Shown here piece after piece: positions 1 to 6,943 of a stretch of 11,314 bases of DNA. A program made the translations under genes and the position numbers. Source of the DNA: JAFGHJ01 sp964606065 (lineage in GTDB: Bacteria; Hydrothermota; UBA3072); NCBI GenBank assembly GCA_964606065.1, contig CAZSEX010000047.1:1-11314 (forward strand), in the 5' to 3' direction. The notes beneath the pieces were generated by a model. It was not told the origin of the DNA. It saw only the letters and a program-made list of their open reading frames with translations, and did no database searches. Every line of letters begins with the position of its first letter. The first letter of the stretch is position 1.

Positions 1-20
1 TCAGCCGTGAGCTGTTAGCC

Positions 21-129
21 GAGACTGTGACAGAACCTCCTTTTCCACAAATTGCCGAAAACTAAGCTCTTGTTTTTCAAAGGCTTATTTTTTAGAAATC
101 TGTTAATTTTGGACTTTTGACACAGTCTC
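21..129. mobile_element. MITE-like element with imperfect terminal inverted repeats
   Basis: The left end reads GAGACTGTGACAGAACCTCC. The right end, read on the other strand, begins GAGACTGTGTCAAAAGTCC. Nine bases (21-29 against 121-129) pair perfectly, and most of the next ten also match. The enclosed 109 bp hold no credible gene. This is the shape of a non-autonomous miniature element moved by a transposase encoded elsewhere. No clear target-site duplication is seen, although the word GCCGTGAGC occurs on both sides (4-12 and 131-139). A simple inverted repeat, or an old and eroded insertion, is also possible. Confidence 0.45.
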
Positions 130-163
130 TGCCGTGAGCCCATTTTGACCCAAACCATAAACG

Positions 164-191
164 TTGACAATGATAGAATTTTTATTACAAT
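164..191 (+). promoter_or_regulatory. Sigma70-type promoter for the zinc-ribbon/TPR gene
   Basis: TTGACA at 164-169 is followed after 16 bases by TACAAT at 186-191. This would give a leader of about 120 bases before the start at 316. A TATAAT at 199-204 is also present but lies 29 bases from the -35 box, too far for a normal pair. The -35 box sits in the extended word GTTGACAATGAT, which recurs at the promoters near 1615 and 3518. Confidence 0.5.
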
Positions 192-315
192 TTTCATGTA
201 TAATGAAGTTACCTAGAAATGTTGAAATCAATGTAATAATAGAGTATTTGTGATGAGTATTAATACGTATGAACTATGTTAGCCGTGATTAAAAAAATAT
301 AAAAGGAGGAGAAAA

Positions 316-1467
316 ATGAGCTTGGTACAATGTGCAAAATGTATGAAAGAGTTCGACTGGAACGAAGCTTATAAACAATCTTACACACCAGGTTCCCATA
401 TGCATAATCCACCTGGTCATGGAAACTTAAGACCAAAGGCATTTTGTCCGCACTGCGGGTCTTTGGTTGCTGAATGGGATATCGATCGTTATGGAAACAG
501 AAATCGCTGGAATTGGTATGGTAAAAATGTAGAGGTAAATAGTGATCGGGAATTTCCTCCAAGTGATACGTTCAGACTTTGGGGAAGAGATATCCCTCCA
601 GATGCTTGTGTTACGGTTGCAGAAGATTGCATAGACGTCGAACTAGTGAGACAATTGCTTAGCGAACACGATCGTTGTATTGAAGAATTCGAGAAGGCGG
701 AAATAAGAGCAGAAGAACTTTCACCAGAACAAATTCTCATTGATGCGAACGAAGAACTCGATAGATTCTTTAAATCAAGAGCGGAAAGTCTTAACAAAAT
801 GAAGGAAGCATTTGCGACCCTTAAATTTTACATAGAGGGTAAAGGTAAGTCAAACGCGAAAGCAATCGCCCTTTTTGGAATAATCAATATCTTTGGCAGC
901 AACTTCAAGCGTGATGAGGTACGGGAATTGTTTGAGCGAGCCGTTACAATGGATGAGTCATGTGCCATTTGTCATCTTGGTCTTGGAATACTTGACTATC
1001 AAAATTACGATACAGCAAAGAGAGGTGTAAAGCGACTTGGCAAGGCCATTGCTTTGGATTCGTCACTTATTGATGCCTATGTTTGGAAAGCGAGAATTCA
1101 AAAACAGAGAATTAACGACCCTCAAGGTGCTTGGAATACCCTTAAGGAAGCAGTTTCTACTGTGGGAGAGGATCAGCTTAAGAAACATCCTCGGGGACAT
1201 TTTCTGTTTCTAGAGTTAGGGGAATTGTGTGTCTATAATAATATGGGGAGACTTAATGACGCTATACGCTATTTTGAAACAGCGTTGCAAATAAATCCCA
1301 ATAGCTACGAAGCTCCGATGTATCTTATGTATATTTATCAAGCCTTAGGCGACACAGCCGAAGTTGTCCGTACGCAAGCTGCTTATGAGAAGGCAGATCG
1401 AGGTCTTAGGCTATCAAGCGAGGCAATCAATACTATCCAAAGATTTGTCGCAAAGGGTGAAACTTAA
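316..1467 (+). CDS. Zinc-ribbon and TPR-repeat protein of unknown function
   Basis: The 383-residue protein starts at an ATG preceded by a strong Shine-Dalgarno sequence, AAGGAGG at 303-309, six bases upstream. The N-terminus has two Cys pairs, C6-x2-C9 and C44-x2-C47 (CAKC and CPHC), which should form a zinc ribbon. The long loop between them is rich in His (H28, H30, H35). A Trp/Arg/Asn-rich stretch follows (about 53-91), then a helical, charged segment (about 105-170). The C-terminal half (about 195-360) looks like tetratricopeptide repeats, best seen at 200-233 and 297-330 (LNDAIRYFETALQINPNS). There is no signal peptide or membrane segment, so it is probably cytoplasmic. The zinc ribbon and TPRs suggest binding of a protein or nucleic-acid partner. 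I do not recognise a named family, and no neighbour shares its operon. Confidence 0.8.
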   Translation: MSLVQCAKCMKEFDWNEAYKQSYTPGSHMHNPPGHGNLRPKAFCPHCGSLVAEWDIDRYGNRNRWNWYGKNVEVNSDREFPPSDTFRLWGRDIPPDACVTVAEDCIDVELVRQLLSEHDRCIEEFEKAEIRAEELSPEQILIDANEELDRFFKSRAESLNKMKEAFATLKFYIEGKGKSNAKAIALFGIINIFGSNFKRDEVRELFERAVTMDESCAICHLGLGILDYQNYDTAKRGVKRLGKAIALDSSLIDAYVWKARIQKQRINDPQGAWNTLKEAVSTVGEDQLKKHPRGHFLFLELGELCVYNNMGRLNDAIRYFETALQINPNSYEAPMYLMYIYQALGDTAEVVRTQAAYEKADRGLRLSSEAINTIQRFVAKGET

Positions 1468-1510
1468 GCAGTAAAAGAGTATTAACAGGGTTAGACATTG
1501 AAATGTGAAG

Positions 1511-1533
1511 TGGTAGATTCTTTGAATCTACTA
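1511..1533 (+). other. Stem-loop downstream of the TPR gene, possible terminator
   Basis: GTAGATTC at 1513-1520 and GAATCTAC at 1524-1531 form a perfect 8-bp stem around a TTT loop. A G-T and a T-A pair extend it outward. It lies 43 bases past the TPR stop codon. It lacks a following T-run, so a classic intrinsic terminator is not supported. It may block 3' exonucleases or act in another way. Confidence 0.4.
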
Positions 1534-1540
1534 AATTACT

Positions 1541-1569
1541 ATGGATAAACACTGATTAATACTGATTTT
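1541..1569 (+). repeat. Ten-base-period repeat, CACTGATTAA type
   Basis: CACTGATTAA at 1550-1559 is followed directly by TACTGATTTT at 1560-1569, with a degenerate unit (ATGGATAAA) before them. It closely matches the array at 3338-3367, including the T/G-rich run that follows both. It lies just upstream of the promoter at 1616. Confidence 0.5.
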
Positions 1570-1615
1570 TTGTTGTTTTGTTTTTACGCATTAACGTTCC
1601 AACTCTTATAAAATG

Positions 1616-1644
1616 TTGACAATGGTCTGATTCCTATTTATAAT
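1616..1644 (+). promoter_or_regulatory. Perfect sigma70 promoter for the DUF1593 lipoprotein gene
   Basis: TTGACA at 1616-1621 and TATAAT at 1639-1644 are both exact consensus hexamers, separated by the ideal 17 bases. Transcription should start near 1651, only about 12 bases before the ATG at 1663. The leader is thus too short for a normal Shine-Dalgarno site, and none is seen. The -35 box lies in the shared word GTTGACAATGGT. Confidence 0.75.
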
Positions 1645-1662
1645 ACCGATAAATATTTAATA

Positions 1663-3144
1663 ATGGTTAAAAAATTATCTTCAATAGTAATTATGTCAAT
1701 ATTAATGCTTTGGGCGTGCGTTCCGACTTTCAACCTTGAGCTACCAAACTCACTACAACAATTCAGACAGGATGAATCCGACAAAAAACATCGAATGATA
1801 GTGCTGACGGATATCGGGGCGGATCCGGACGACACTCAAACTTTGATTCGATTACTGCTTTACTCGAACGTTATAGACATAAAAGGTTTAATTGCAACAA
1901 CATCCTGTTGGCAGAAAACGCGAGTGGCTCCCGAATCGATAAAAAAATTAATTAAAGCCTACGGTAAAGTACAGCCTAACCTCAAAAAGCATGAAGACGG
2001 TCATCCCGAGGCATCAGATTTATTGGAGCTCGTAAAACAGGGTTTACCTGAATACGGAATGAAAGGGGTAGGCAAAGGGAAAGATTCAGAGGGTTCTGAC
2101 TGGATTATAAAAGTACTTGAAGAAGATGACGAGCGTCCTTTATGGATTTCTGTCTGGGGAGGAGTCAATACTCTTGCTCAGGCGTTATATGATATAAAAA
2201 AAACAAAAAGTGGGGAAGAGGCTAAAAGGTTAATCGGTAAACTCAGAGTCTATACCATATCCGACCAGGACGATAGCGGCATTTGGACCAGAAATAATTT
2301 TCCCGATTTGTTTTACATTGTAAGTCCGGGTGACGATTACGGAAGCGCGACATGGAACGCAATTAATACATACGTAAAAGGTATAGACAATAATGAAATC
2401 AGCAATAATTGGATAGCAGAAAACATTCAACAGGGACATGGTCCTCTCGGAGCAGAATATCCCGATGTAGCATACGGAATGGAGGGGGATACACCGTCCT
2501 GGTTATTCTTGATTCCTAATGGGTTAAGTGTGCCAGAACATCCTGACTGGGGAGGTTGGGGTGGTCGTTACGAATTCTACAAGCCGGATTTTGCTACTAT
2601 CAGGGAAGGGGAATCGGATGTTCAAATTGAACCCGAGACAAGGGAAATATGGACAAACGCAATCGACAGATTTACCCCATATATACAAAATGAATATGGG
2701 CGGTCTGTACAAAAGGATACGGTTACATTTACCGGTAACAAAATCACTTTATGGCGATGGAGAGATGATTTTCAAAACGACTTTGCAACAAGGATGGATT
2801 GGTGCGTCAAATCTTACGGGGATGCCAATCATCCTCCAGTTCCTGTATTAGGTCATTCCGAAAATATAACTGTAAAATCAGGAGAGGGTTTTGGTTTAAA
2901 TGCTTTTGAATCCTATGATCCCGACGGAGATAATTTAAGCTTCCTGTGGTTTAACTATCCTGAGGTCGGGTCATTTAAAAAATTCATACCATTGAATTCA
3001 GCCGAGAATGCACGAGGTGTTTGGTTGAGAGCTCCTGAGGTCGAAAAAAATGAAACAGCTCATTTTATTTTGAAAGTTACGGATAAAGGTAACCCGCCGT
3101 TAACACGATATAAAAGGGTAATATTAACAATCATTCCGAAATGA
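1663..3144 (+). CDS. DUF1593 nucleoside-hydrolase-like lipoprotein with Sde182-type C-terminal domain
   Basis: The 493-residue protein begins with a lipoprotein signal peptide: Lys at 3-4, a hydrophobic core, then LWAC with the lipid-accepting Cys at 19, so it should be anchored outside the cytoplasm. Residues about 43-385 match the DUF1593 family, a branch of the nucleoside-hydrolase fold. The motif DIGADPDD (D50, D54, D56, D57) replaces the metal-binding Asp cluster of ribohydrolases. Other landmarks are SVWGGVNT (163-170), DQDDSG (201-206) and HPDWGGWGGRYE (293-304). Residues about 390-490 form a beta-sandwich with YDPDGDNLSF (418-427), as in the C-terminal domain of Sde182-type cellulose-associated proteins. 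The family is usually found with polysaccharide-degrading genes, which fits the CE15 esterase downstream. The true substrate is not known. The gene has its own promoter and no obvious Shine-Dalgarno site. Confidence 0.85.
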   Translation: MVKKLSSIVIMSILMLWACVPTFNLELPNSLQQFRQDESDKKHRMIVLTDIGADPDDTQTLIRLLLYSNVIDIKGLIATTSCWQKTRVAPESIKKLIKAYGKVQPNLKKHEDGHPEASDLLELVKQGLPEYGMKGVGKGKDSEGSDWIIKVLEEDDERPLWISVWGGVNTLAQALYDIKKTKSGEEAKRLIGKLRVYTISDQDDSGIWTRNNFPDLFYIVSPGDDYGSATWNAINTYVKGIDNNEISNNWIAENIQQGHGPLGAEYPDVAYGMEGDTPSWLFLIPNGLSVPEHPDWGGWGGRYEFYKPDFATIREGESDVQIEPETREIWTNAIDRFTPYIQNEYGRSVQKDTVTFTGNKITLWRWRDDFQNDFATRMDWCVKSYGDANHPPVPVLGHSENITVKSGEGFGLNAFESYDPDGDNLSFLWFNYPEVGSFKKFIPLNSAENARGVWLRAPEVEKNETAHFILKVTDKGNPPLTRYKRVILTIIPK

Positions 3145-3160
3145 TATTAAAAAATTCAAA

Positions 3161-3190
3161 CCACGAAACACACAAAATACACGAAACCCC
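3161..3190 (+). repeat. Short-period CCACGAAA-type repeat
   Basis: Units CCACGAAA, CACACAAAATA and CACGAAAC follow one another with a period of about 8 to 11 bases. It belongs to the same loose family as the arrays at 3242 and 3415. Confidence 0.45.
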
Positions 3191-3241
3191 ACCGACCCTT
3201 TTGACTTTGTTCTTAAAAAAACACACTAAAAATTATTCTCA

Positions 3242-3270
3242 CACGGAGACACAGAGGCCACAGAGACCAT
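3242..3270 (+). repeat. Short-period CACAGAGRC repeat
   Basis: The units CACGGAGA, CACAGAGGC, CACAGAGAC and CATGAGGGG give a period of 8 to 9 bases. The sequence is purine-rich and does not look coding in any frame. Confidence 0.5.
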
Positions 3271-3337
3271 GAGGGGATTAGAAGTAGTGCCAGTCAGAAG
3301 TTCAGGGATTATGGATTAAGTGGTAAGTGTTTATTGC

Positions 3338-3367
3338 CACGGATTTACACGGATTAACACTGATTTG
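3338..3367 (+). repeat. Exact 10-bp-period array, CACGGATTTA type
   Basis: Three units follow without gaps: CACGGATTTA (3338-3347), CACGGATTAA (3348-3357) and CACTGATTTG (3358-3367). The period is close to one turn of the DNA helix. The array and the T-rich run after it resemble 1541-1580. Confidence 0.6.
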
Positions 3368-3414
3368 TTTTATTGTTTTTTTGACTCGTGACGCTCGACG
3401 CATGACGCAGTTAT

Positions 3415-3440
3415 CCACAAAACCACTAAGACCACAAAGC
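3415..3440 (+). repeat. CCACAAAR-type short-period repeat
   Basis: The units CCACAAAA, CCACTAAGA and CCACAAAGC are spaced by 8 to 9 bases. The reverse complement (CTTTGTGG) is the core of the 21-bp words at 5191, 7238 and 10693. Confidence 0.5.
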
Positions 3441-3518
3441 CCAACTACACACCAAATTTCATGTTGTTTTCTTAACTGCTAACTGCTCTTTACTCTCTGC
3501 TCACTAATAACAACAATG

Positions 3519-3547
3519 TTGACAATGATGTGATTTGACATTATAAT
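3519..3547 (+). promoter_or_regulatory. Perfect sigma70 promoter for the CE15 esterase gene
   Basis: TTGACA at 3519-3524 and TATAAT at 3542-3547 are exact consensus boxes 17 bases apart. Transcription should start near 3554, giving a leader of about 40 bases that carries the Shine-Dalgarno site GGAGG at 3580-3584. The surrounding word GTTGACAATGAT and the GATTT in the spacer are shared with the two promoters upstream. Confidence 0.75.
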
Positions 3548-3593
3548 AAATAGTAAGAGATTAATAATATTTTATATCCGGAGGTAAATTAAA

Positions 3594-5165
3594 ATGAGAG
3601 TAAAAACAATCCTATTAACGTTTTTATTGAATATGCTGTTAGTCGTTTCAGCATTAGCTCAGGAAATGCCACTTGTCTATGGAGTTGAAAACACGGGCGC
3701 GGACTGTGCGGAGCCTCCCTTGCCTTCGAAGGACGAACTTCCTACTATCGAGGCTTTACCCGACCCGTTTATGTGGTCCGATACAACCCTGGGTCGTATT
3801 GCAACTCGTGACGAGTGGCGGTGCCGCCGAGCAGAAATCGCCGCCGAGCTTCAGTATTACGAACTAGGCACAAAGCCGGAGCCTCCGGACAGAATAAAAG
3901 CTATCTTTGCCGAGGATACATCGGTCACTTTGCTCGCAAAAATATTTGGAGGAGAATACACTATCCCGCTGTCCGGTAACTTGCTCATAGTGACTATATT
4001 TGAGGGCGAAGACTCGCTTACGCTGTACGCGCCTATCAGCCTGCCCGATGGTGAAGGCCCCTTTCCGGCTGTAATCGGGGTGGGATTTTCTCCGACAGGT
4101 AGTCTTCCATCCGATATTTTTACAGACCGTGGGATCGCGACCATCCAGTTTATGGATTGGCAGGTAACTGACGCATGGTCCTACGTCCGCGGCGACGGAC
4201 CTTTCTTCGAGCTTTATCCGGATTCAAAAAGAGGCAAGTTTGTCGCCTTTGCCTGGGCCATAAGCCGTATCATAGACGGGCTGGAGAGATGTCCTGAAGC
4301 CAACATTGATTTGTCACATCTTGCCGTCACCGGCTGTTCCTATGCCGGTAAAATCGCTCTCTTTTCCGGCGCATTAGACGAACGGATCGCCCTAACTATT
4401 CCGCAGGAACCCGGCGGCGGAGGGGACGCGGCATGGCGAGTCTCGGAGACATTGAGCGGTGTAGAAACCCTGAGGAACGCTCAGGGGCAATACTGGTATT
4501 ACCAGAATCTTTCCCAATTCAACAATGCGGTCACCAAATTACCATACGATCATCACGAGGTAATGGCAATGATAGCTCCCCGCGCTTTATTATTAATCGG
4601 AAATCCCGACATGGTATGGCTGGCTGAAGAATCCGGGCATGTAGCTTGCAAGGCTGCGCACGAAGTTTGGAAAGCACTCGGGGTACCCGACAGGTTCGGC
4701 TTTTCCAAAGTCGGTCACGGTGACCACTGTGTACTTCCTATTAGTCAAAAACCGGAGATAATCGCCTTTGTGGGAAAATTCCTCCTTGGAAACGATACTG
4801 TGGATACTAACGGCATAGCAATTAGTCCATACGACCCAGATCTCTCAGCCTGGATTACTTGGAATACACCAGAACTTATAGAATCATCTGCTTATGTAGG
4901 TGATTTCCATCTTGAACAAAATAACCCTAATCCTTTTAATTCGGTCACTACAATAGGTTATTATTTGGATCAGGAAAGTTATGTTAGACTATCGGTTTTT
5001 AATGTTACAGGGAGGGAAATAAGAACTTTTGTGAACAACGAGTTACAAAGTACTGGTAAAAAAATATACACATTTGATGGAAATGGGTTACCGAGTGGTG
5101 TTTATATCTGTACCTTAAAAGTTGGTGAATTTACACAAAGCAAAAAAATGCTGTTAATACACTAA
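3594..5165 (+). CDS. Secreted CE15 glucuronoyl esterase with C-terminal sorting domain
   Basis: The 523-residue protein has a signal peptide (Lys4, hydrophobic core, cleavage likely after ALA near residue 22). The main domain is an alpha/beta hydrolase of carbohydrate esterase family 15, which cuts the ester between lignin alcohols and the glucuronic acid side groups of xylan. The nucleophile is S249 in GCSYAGK. The acid is E272 in PQEPGGGG, followed by AAWR. The base is H378 in GHGDHC. The Ser-Glu distance of 23 residues equals that in characterised fungal CE15 enzymes as I recall them. DHHEVMAMIAPRALLLIGN also matches the family. Residues 438-523 (NPNPFN, GREIRTF, SGVYICTLK, KKMLLIH) form a sorting tail of the type IX (Por) kind, also read as a FlgD-like Ig fold. 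A Shine-Dalgarno site (GGAGG, 3580-3584) supports the start. The catalytic part is far richer in GC than the tail. Confidence 0.92.
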   Translation: MRVKTILLTFLLNMLLVVSALAQEMPLVYGVENTGADCAEPPLPSKDELPTIEALPDPFMWSDTTLGRIATRDEWRCRRAEIAAELQYYELGTKPEPPDRIKAIFAEDTSVTLLAKIFGGEYTIPLSGNLLIVTIFEGEDSLTLYAPISLPDGEGPFPAVIGVGFSPTGSLPSDIFTDRGIATIQFMDWQVTDAWSYVRGDGPFFELYPDSKRGKFVAFAWAISRIIDGLERCPEANIDLSHLAVTGCSYAGKIALFSGALDERIALTIPQEPGGGGDAAWRVSETLSGVETLRNAQGQYWYYQNLSQFNNAVTKLPYDHHEVMAMIAPRALLLIGNPDMVWLAEESGHVACKAAHEVWKALGVPDRFGFSKVGHGDHCVLPISQKPEIIAFVGKFLLGNDTVDTNGIAISPYDPDLSAWITWNTPELIESSAYVGDFHLEQNNPNPFNSVTTIGYYLDQESYVRLSVFNVTGREIRTFVNNELQSTGKKIYTFDGNGLPSGVYICTLKVGEFTQSKKMLLIH

Positions 5166-5167
5166 TT

Positions 5168-5183
5168 GACCCGATAGAGGGTC
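5168..5183. other. Small hairpin in the convergent spacer
   Basis: GACCC (5168-5172) and GGGTC (5179-5183) pair around a six-base loop, four bases after the CE15 stop codon. No T-run follows on either strand, so it is at best a weak terminator between the two converging genes. Confidence 0.3.
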
Positions 5184-5190
5184 TGACTTA

Positions 5191-5211
5191 GTGTCTTGGT
5201 ACCTTTGTGGC
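5191..5211 (+). repeat. 21-bp dispersed word, copy 1
   Basis: It starts GTGTCTTGGT and ends CCTTTGTGGC. By direct comparison it matches the copy at 10693-10713 in 18 of 21 positions and the copy at 7238-7258 in 18 of 21. It fills most of the 51-base gap between two converging genes. Confidence 0.6.
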
Positions 5212-5216
5212 TGATT

Positions 5217-6110
5217 TTATCTTAAAAAACTTTTTATATAGGAAATTATTCTGTTTTTGAAAATATAAAGGTAAAGATGGTCTGTTGGGAACCAGATTAT
5301 CTTAGGTCTACCTAAAGCCCTGTGTAAACGGAGGGTAGCCTGTCGGGGAATAATAAAATCAAATAATCCGTTTATCATAAGGACTCTTTCCGAATTTATT
5401 AATGGCGCGAAAGAGAGAGGATCGAAATAAAGGCATATTATGTTACTTTTTACATTAAATGGATTTTCACATTTTTTCACGGAATCGGTAAAAGGATGAA
5501 GAAGAGCCCTGGCTTTAAGACAACTCTGACGGGTAATATTTATTTTCTTGTAAGATTCTCTGACTTTATACATGATCGGACTTTTCCAGGTAATTATACT
5601 GTAGTCACCTCCGGCCAAGATGAAAACTCCCTTCTCTATTCGTTTGTCGAGAGCCATGGACATAATTGAAAAAATACTCCCGAGACTTATTCCTATTATG
5701 GAGATTTCTTTATAGCCAAGATTTTTTAATATACTTACGGTTTTGATAATATCGAGCGTTCCCTGTCTGAAAAAGTTGAAAGTAAAAAGTCCATTACTGA
5801 ATGAACTTAATAAATTTTTGTCTACTTTTCTGTGCCTTTGATAGGGGAGATCAATGTAGCAAGCTCCTATAGTTTCAGGGATAACCCTTAAATAAGAGTC
5901 CCATTTAGAACCGATTTCCATGCCCAGTCCATGGACAAGTATGCAGGCTTTTGATTTGTCCTGTGTGTTTTTAAGCAAAAGATAAACATTGTCGTTTTTT
6001 TTATTAAAAGTATTTACCTCAGATTTAAATCTAATTTCGAAAAGTTTATCTTTTAATCTCGTTTTGTTGAAAGACGGTCTTTCTTTGAAAAGACTTCTGG
6101 GTATTAACAT
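5217..6110 (-). CDS. Alpha/beta hydrolase, last gene of the ptsN operon
   Basis: The 297-residue protein shows a complete hydrolase layout: an oxyanion-type HGLG (60-63), the nucleophile elbow GISLGS with S142, an acid D251 in NGLFD, and a His at 278 in PTDHLY. There is no signal peptide or membrane segment, so it is probably cytoplasmic. The core resembles dienelactone-hydrolase-like or serine-peptidase-like members of the fold. The N-terminal 45 residues are basic and less conserved in look. The substrate cannot be told from sequence. It lies 25 bases after the zinc-ribbon gene on the same strand and is probably co-transcribed with it. No clear Shine-Dalgarno site precedes the chosen ATG. 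It converges on the CE15 gene, and I see no functional link between the two esterase-like proteins. Confidence 0.82.
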   Translation of the reverse strand: MLIPRSLFKERPSFNKTRLKDKLFEIRFKSEVNTFNKKNDNVYLLLKNTQDKSKACILVHGLGMEIGSKWDSYLRVIPETIGACYIDLPYQRHRKVDKNLLSSFSNGLFTFNFFRQGTLDIIKTVSILKNLGYKEISIIGISLGSIFSIMSMALDKRIEKGVFILAGGDYSIITWKSPIMYKVRESYKKINITRQSCLKARALLHPFTDSVKKCENPFNVKSNIICLYFDPLSFAPLINSERVLMINGLFDFIIPRQATLRLHRALGRPKIIWFPTDHLYLYIFKNRIISYIKSFLR

Positions 6111-6135
6111 TAACTGAACTCAATTACAAATAAAA

Positions 6136-6468
6136 TCAGTCAACCCAATACAATATTCTACCGCAGTTAGGACAGGTGACTACGGATTTGTTTTCCTGAT
6201 CGGGAGATATCATCTGTGTGGGTAAGAGTAAATAACAACCCTGACATATATTGTTCACAACAGGTACTACGGCACTGCCATACCTTTTGGTCAGTCTCGT
6301 GTATTTTCGGTATATATGGTCTTTCAACTGAGACACAATGCTGGTCCTCGCTTCTTCCATTTTTTTTATGTTGTCGATCTCAAAACCGACTTCTTCTTCC
6401 TTAATTCTATCCTTCCGTAAAATATCCAGTTCCTGCAGTGAAATTAAAAGCAAAAGTTGTTTGTCCAT
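6136..6468 (-). CDS. Short C4-type zinc-ribbon protein (zf-RING_7/DUF164 family)
   Basis: The 110-residue protein has an N-terminal charged helical segment (about 5-62) and a C-terminal zinc ribbon with C75-x2-C78 (ICQGC) and C99-x2-C102 (CPNC). The stretch RYGSAVVPVVNNICQGCY and the ending CGRILYW are characteristic of this family. Known members such as the H. pylori HP0958 type are roughly 240 residues long with an extended coiled-coil hairpin, so this one keeps only a short helical part. The family is linked to RNA or protein binding in flagellar and secretion regulation. The role here is unknown. Its ATG follows the ptsN stop codon directly, and its Shine-Dalgarno site GGAG (6477-6474) lies inside the ptsN 3' end, so the two are likely coupled in translation. 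Confidence 0.82.
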   Translation of the reverse strand: MDKQLLLLISLQELDILRKDRIKEEEVGFEIDNIKKMEEARTSIVSQLKDHIYRKYTRLTKRYGSAVVPVVNNICQGCYLLLPTQMISPDQENKSVVTCPNCGRILYWVD

Positions 6469-6933
6469 TTAAACTCCAAAAAGTTTACTGAGTTCTTCTT
6501 TAAAATCTTTTTCATTTTCTACCGAAAACAATTTTTCGTCAGACGAAATTTCATTAAAAGTTTCTGCAATTTTACCAAGCAATATCAAGTATTCTCTTTT
6601 AGATGTATATGGGGGAGCCACCAACAAAAAAACAAGACGCACAGGTTTTTTATCCTGTGCGTCGAAATCTATAGGTTTTATAAGGCGTCCTATAGCAACC
6701 ATTAATTCTTTAATCACCAGGCTTCTTGTGTGCGGTATTGCTATACCATTGCCAATGCCAGTAGAGCCAATTTTTTCTCGCTGAATAACCGCATTAATAA
6801 GCATTTCTTCGTTATCTTTGCTTATTTTCAAAGATTTTACTAATTCTCTAATTATTTGAAATTTTTCTTGAGCGTTGATATCTAATATTATTTTCGCGTG
6901 TTCGAGTATTTTTTTTACTAAAGTTTTTCCCAT
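6469..6933 (-). CDS. ptsN: PTS EIIA domain protein, PtsN/fructose-mannitol type
   Basis: The 154-residue protein is a single EIIA-2 domain, the usual length. The phosphorylated His is H68 in GIAIPHTRS. The preceding AVIQREKIGSTGIGNG (48-63) and the later FLLVAPP (107-113) are family hallmarks. Such stand-alone EIIA proteins take phosphate from HPr and mostly regulate nitrogen, potassium or carbon metabolism rather than carry sugar. A role as the IIA part of a sugar permease is less likely, since no IIB or IIC gene is present. It is the first gene of a three-gene operon. Its promoter leaves only about four bases before the ATG, and no Shine-Dalgarno site is seen. The symbol is by family resemblance. 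Confidence 0.85.
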   Translation of the reverse strand: MGKTLVKKILEHAKIILDINAQEKFQIIRELVKSLKISKDNEEMLINAVIQREKIGSTGIGNGIAIPHTRSLVIKELMVAIGRLIKPIDFDAQDKKPVRLVFLLVAPPYTSKREYLILLGKIAETFNEISSDEKLFSVENEKDFKEELSKLFGV

Positions 6934-6943
6934 AATTTATTCA

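Larger units (their letters stand above)
3145..3593 (+). other. Repeat-filled spacer between the DUF1593 and CE15 genes
   Basis: These 449 bases contain no credible gene. They consist largely of short-period repeated words (listed separately), CTGCTAACTGCT-like words around 3475-3500, and GTGACGCTCGACGCATGACGC at about 3389-3409. The promoter of the CE15 gene lies at the right end. I see no clear terminator after the DUF1593 stop codon. Confidence 0.7.

Noticed and set aside
15..197. A 60-codon open frame on the minus strand at the left edge
   Set aside because: It is almost wholly inside the MITE-like element and its flanks and shows no protein family features.
199..204. TATAAT as the -10 box of the promoter before the TPR gene
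   Set aside because: It is 29 bases from TTGACA at 164, and the positions 17 bases upstream of it do not resemble a -35 box. TACAAT at 186 fits better, though it could be a separate weak promoter.
2528..2851. A 107-codon open frame within the DUF1593 gene
   Set aside because: It lies in another frame of a well-supported gene and shows no family resemblance.
3145..3593. A CRISPR array in the repeat-rich spacer
   Set aside because: Units are 8 to 11 bases, degenerate and without unique spacers of constant length, and no cas gene is present.
5168..5183. Bidirectional intrinsic terminator between the CE15 and hydrolase genes
   Set aside because: The stem is only 5 bp and no T-run follows on either strand, so I list it only as a hairpin.
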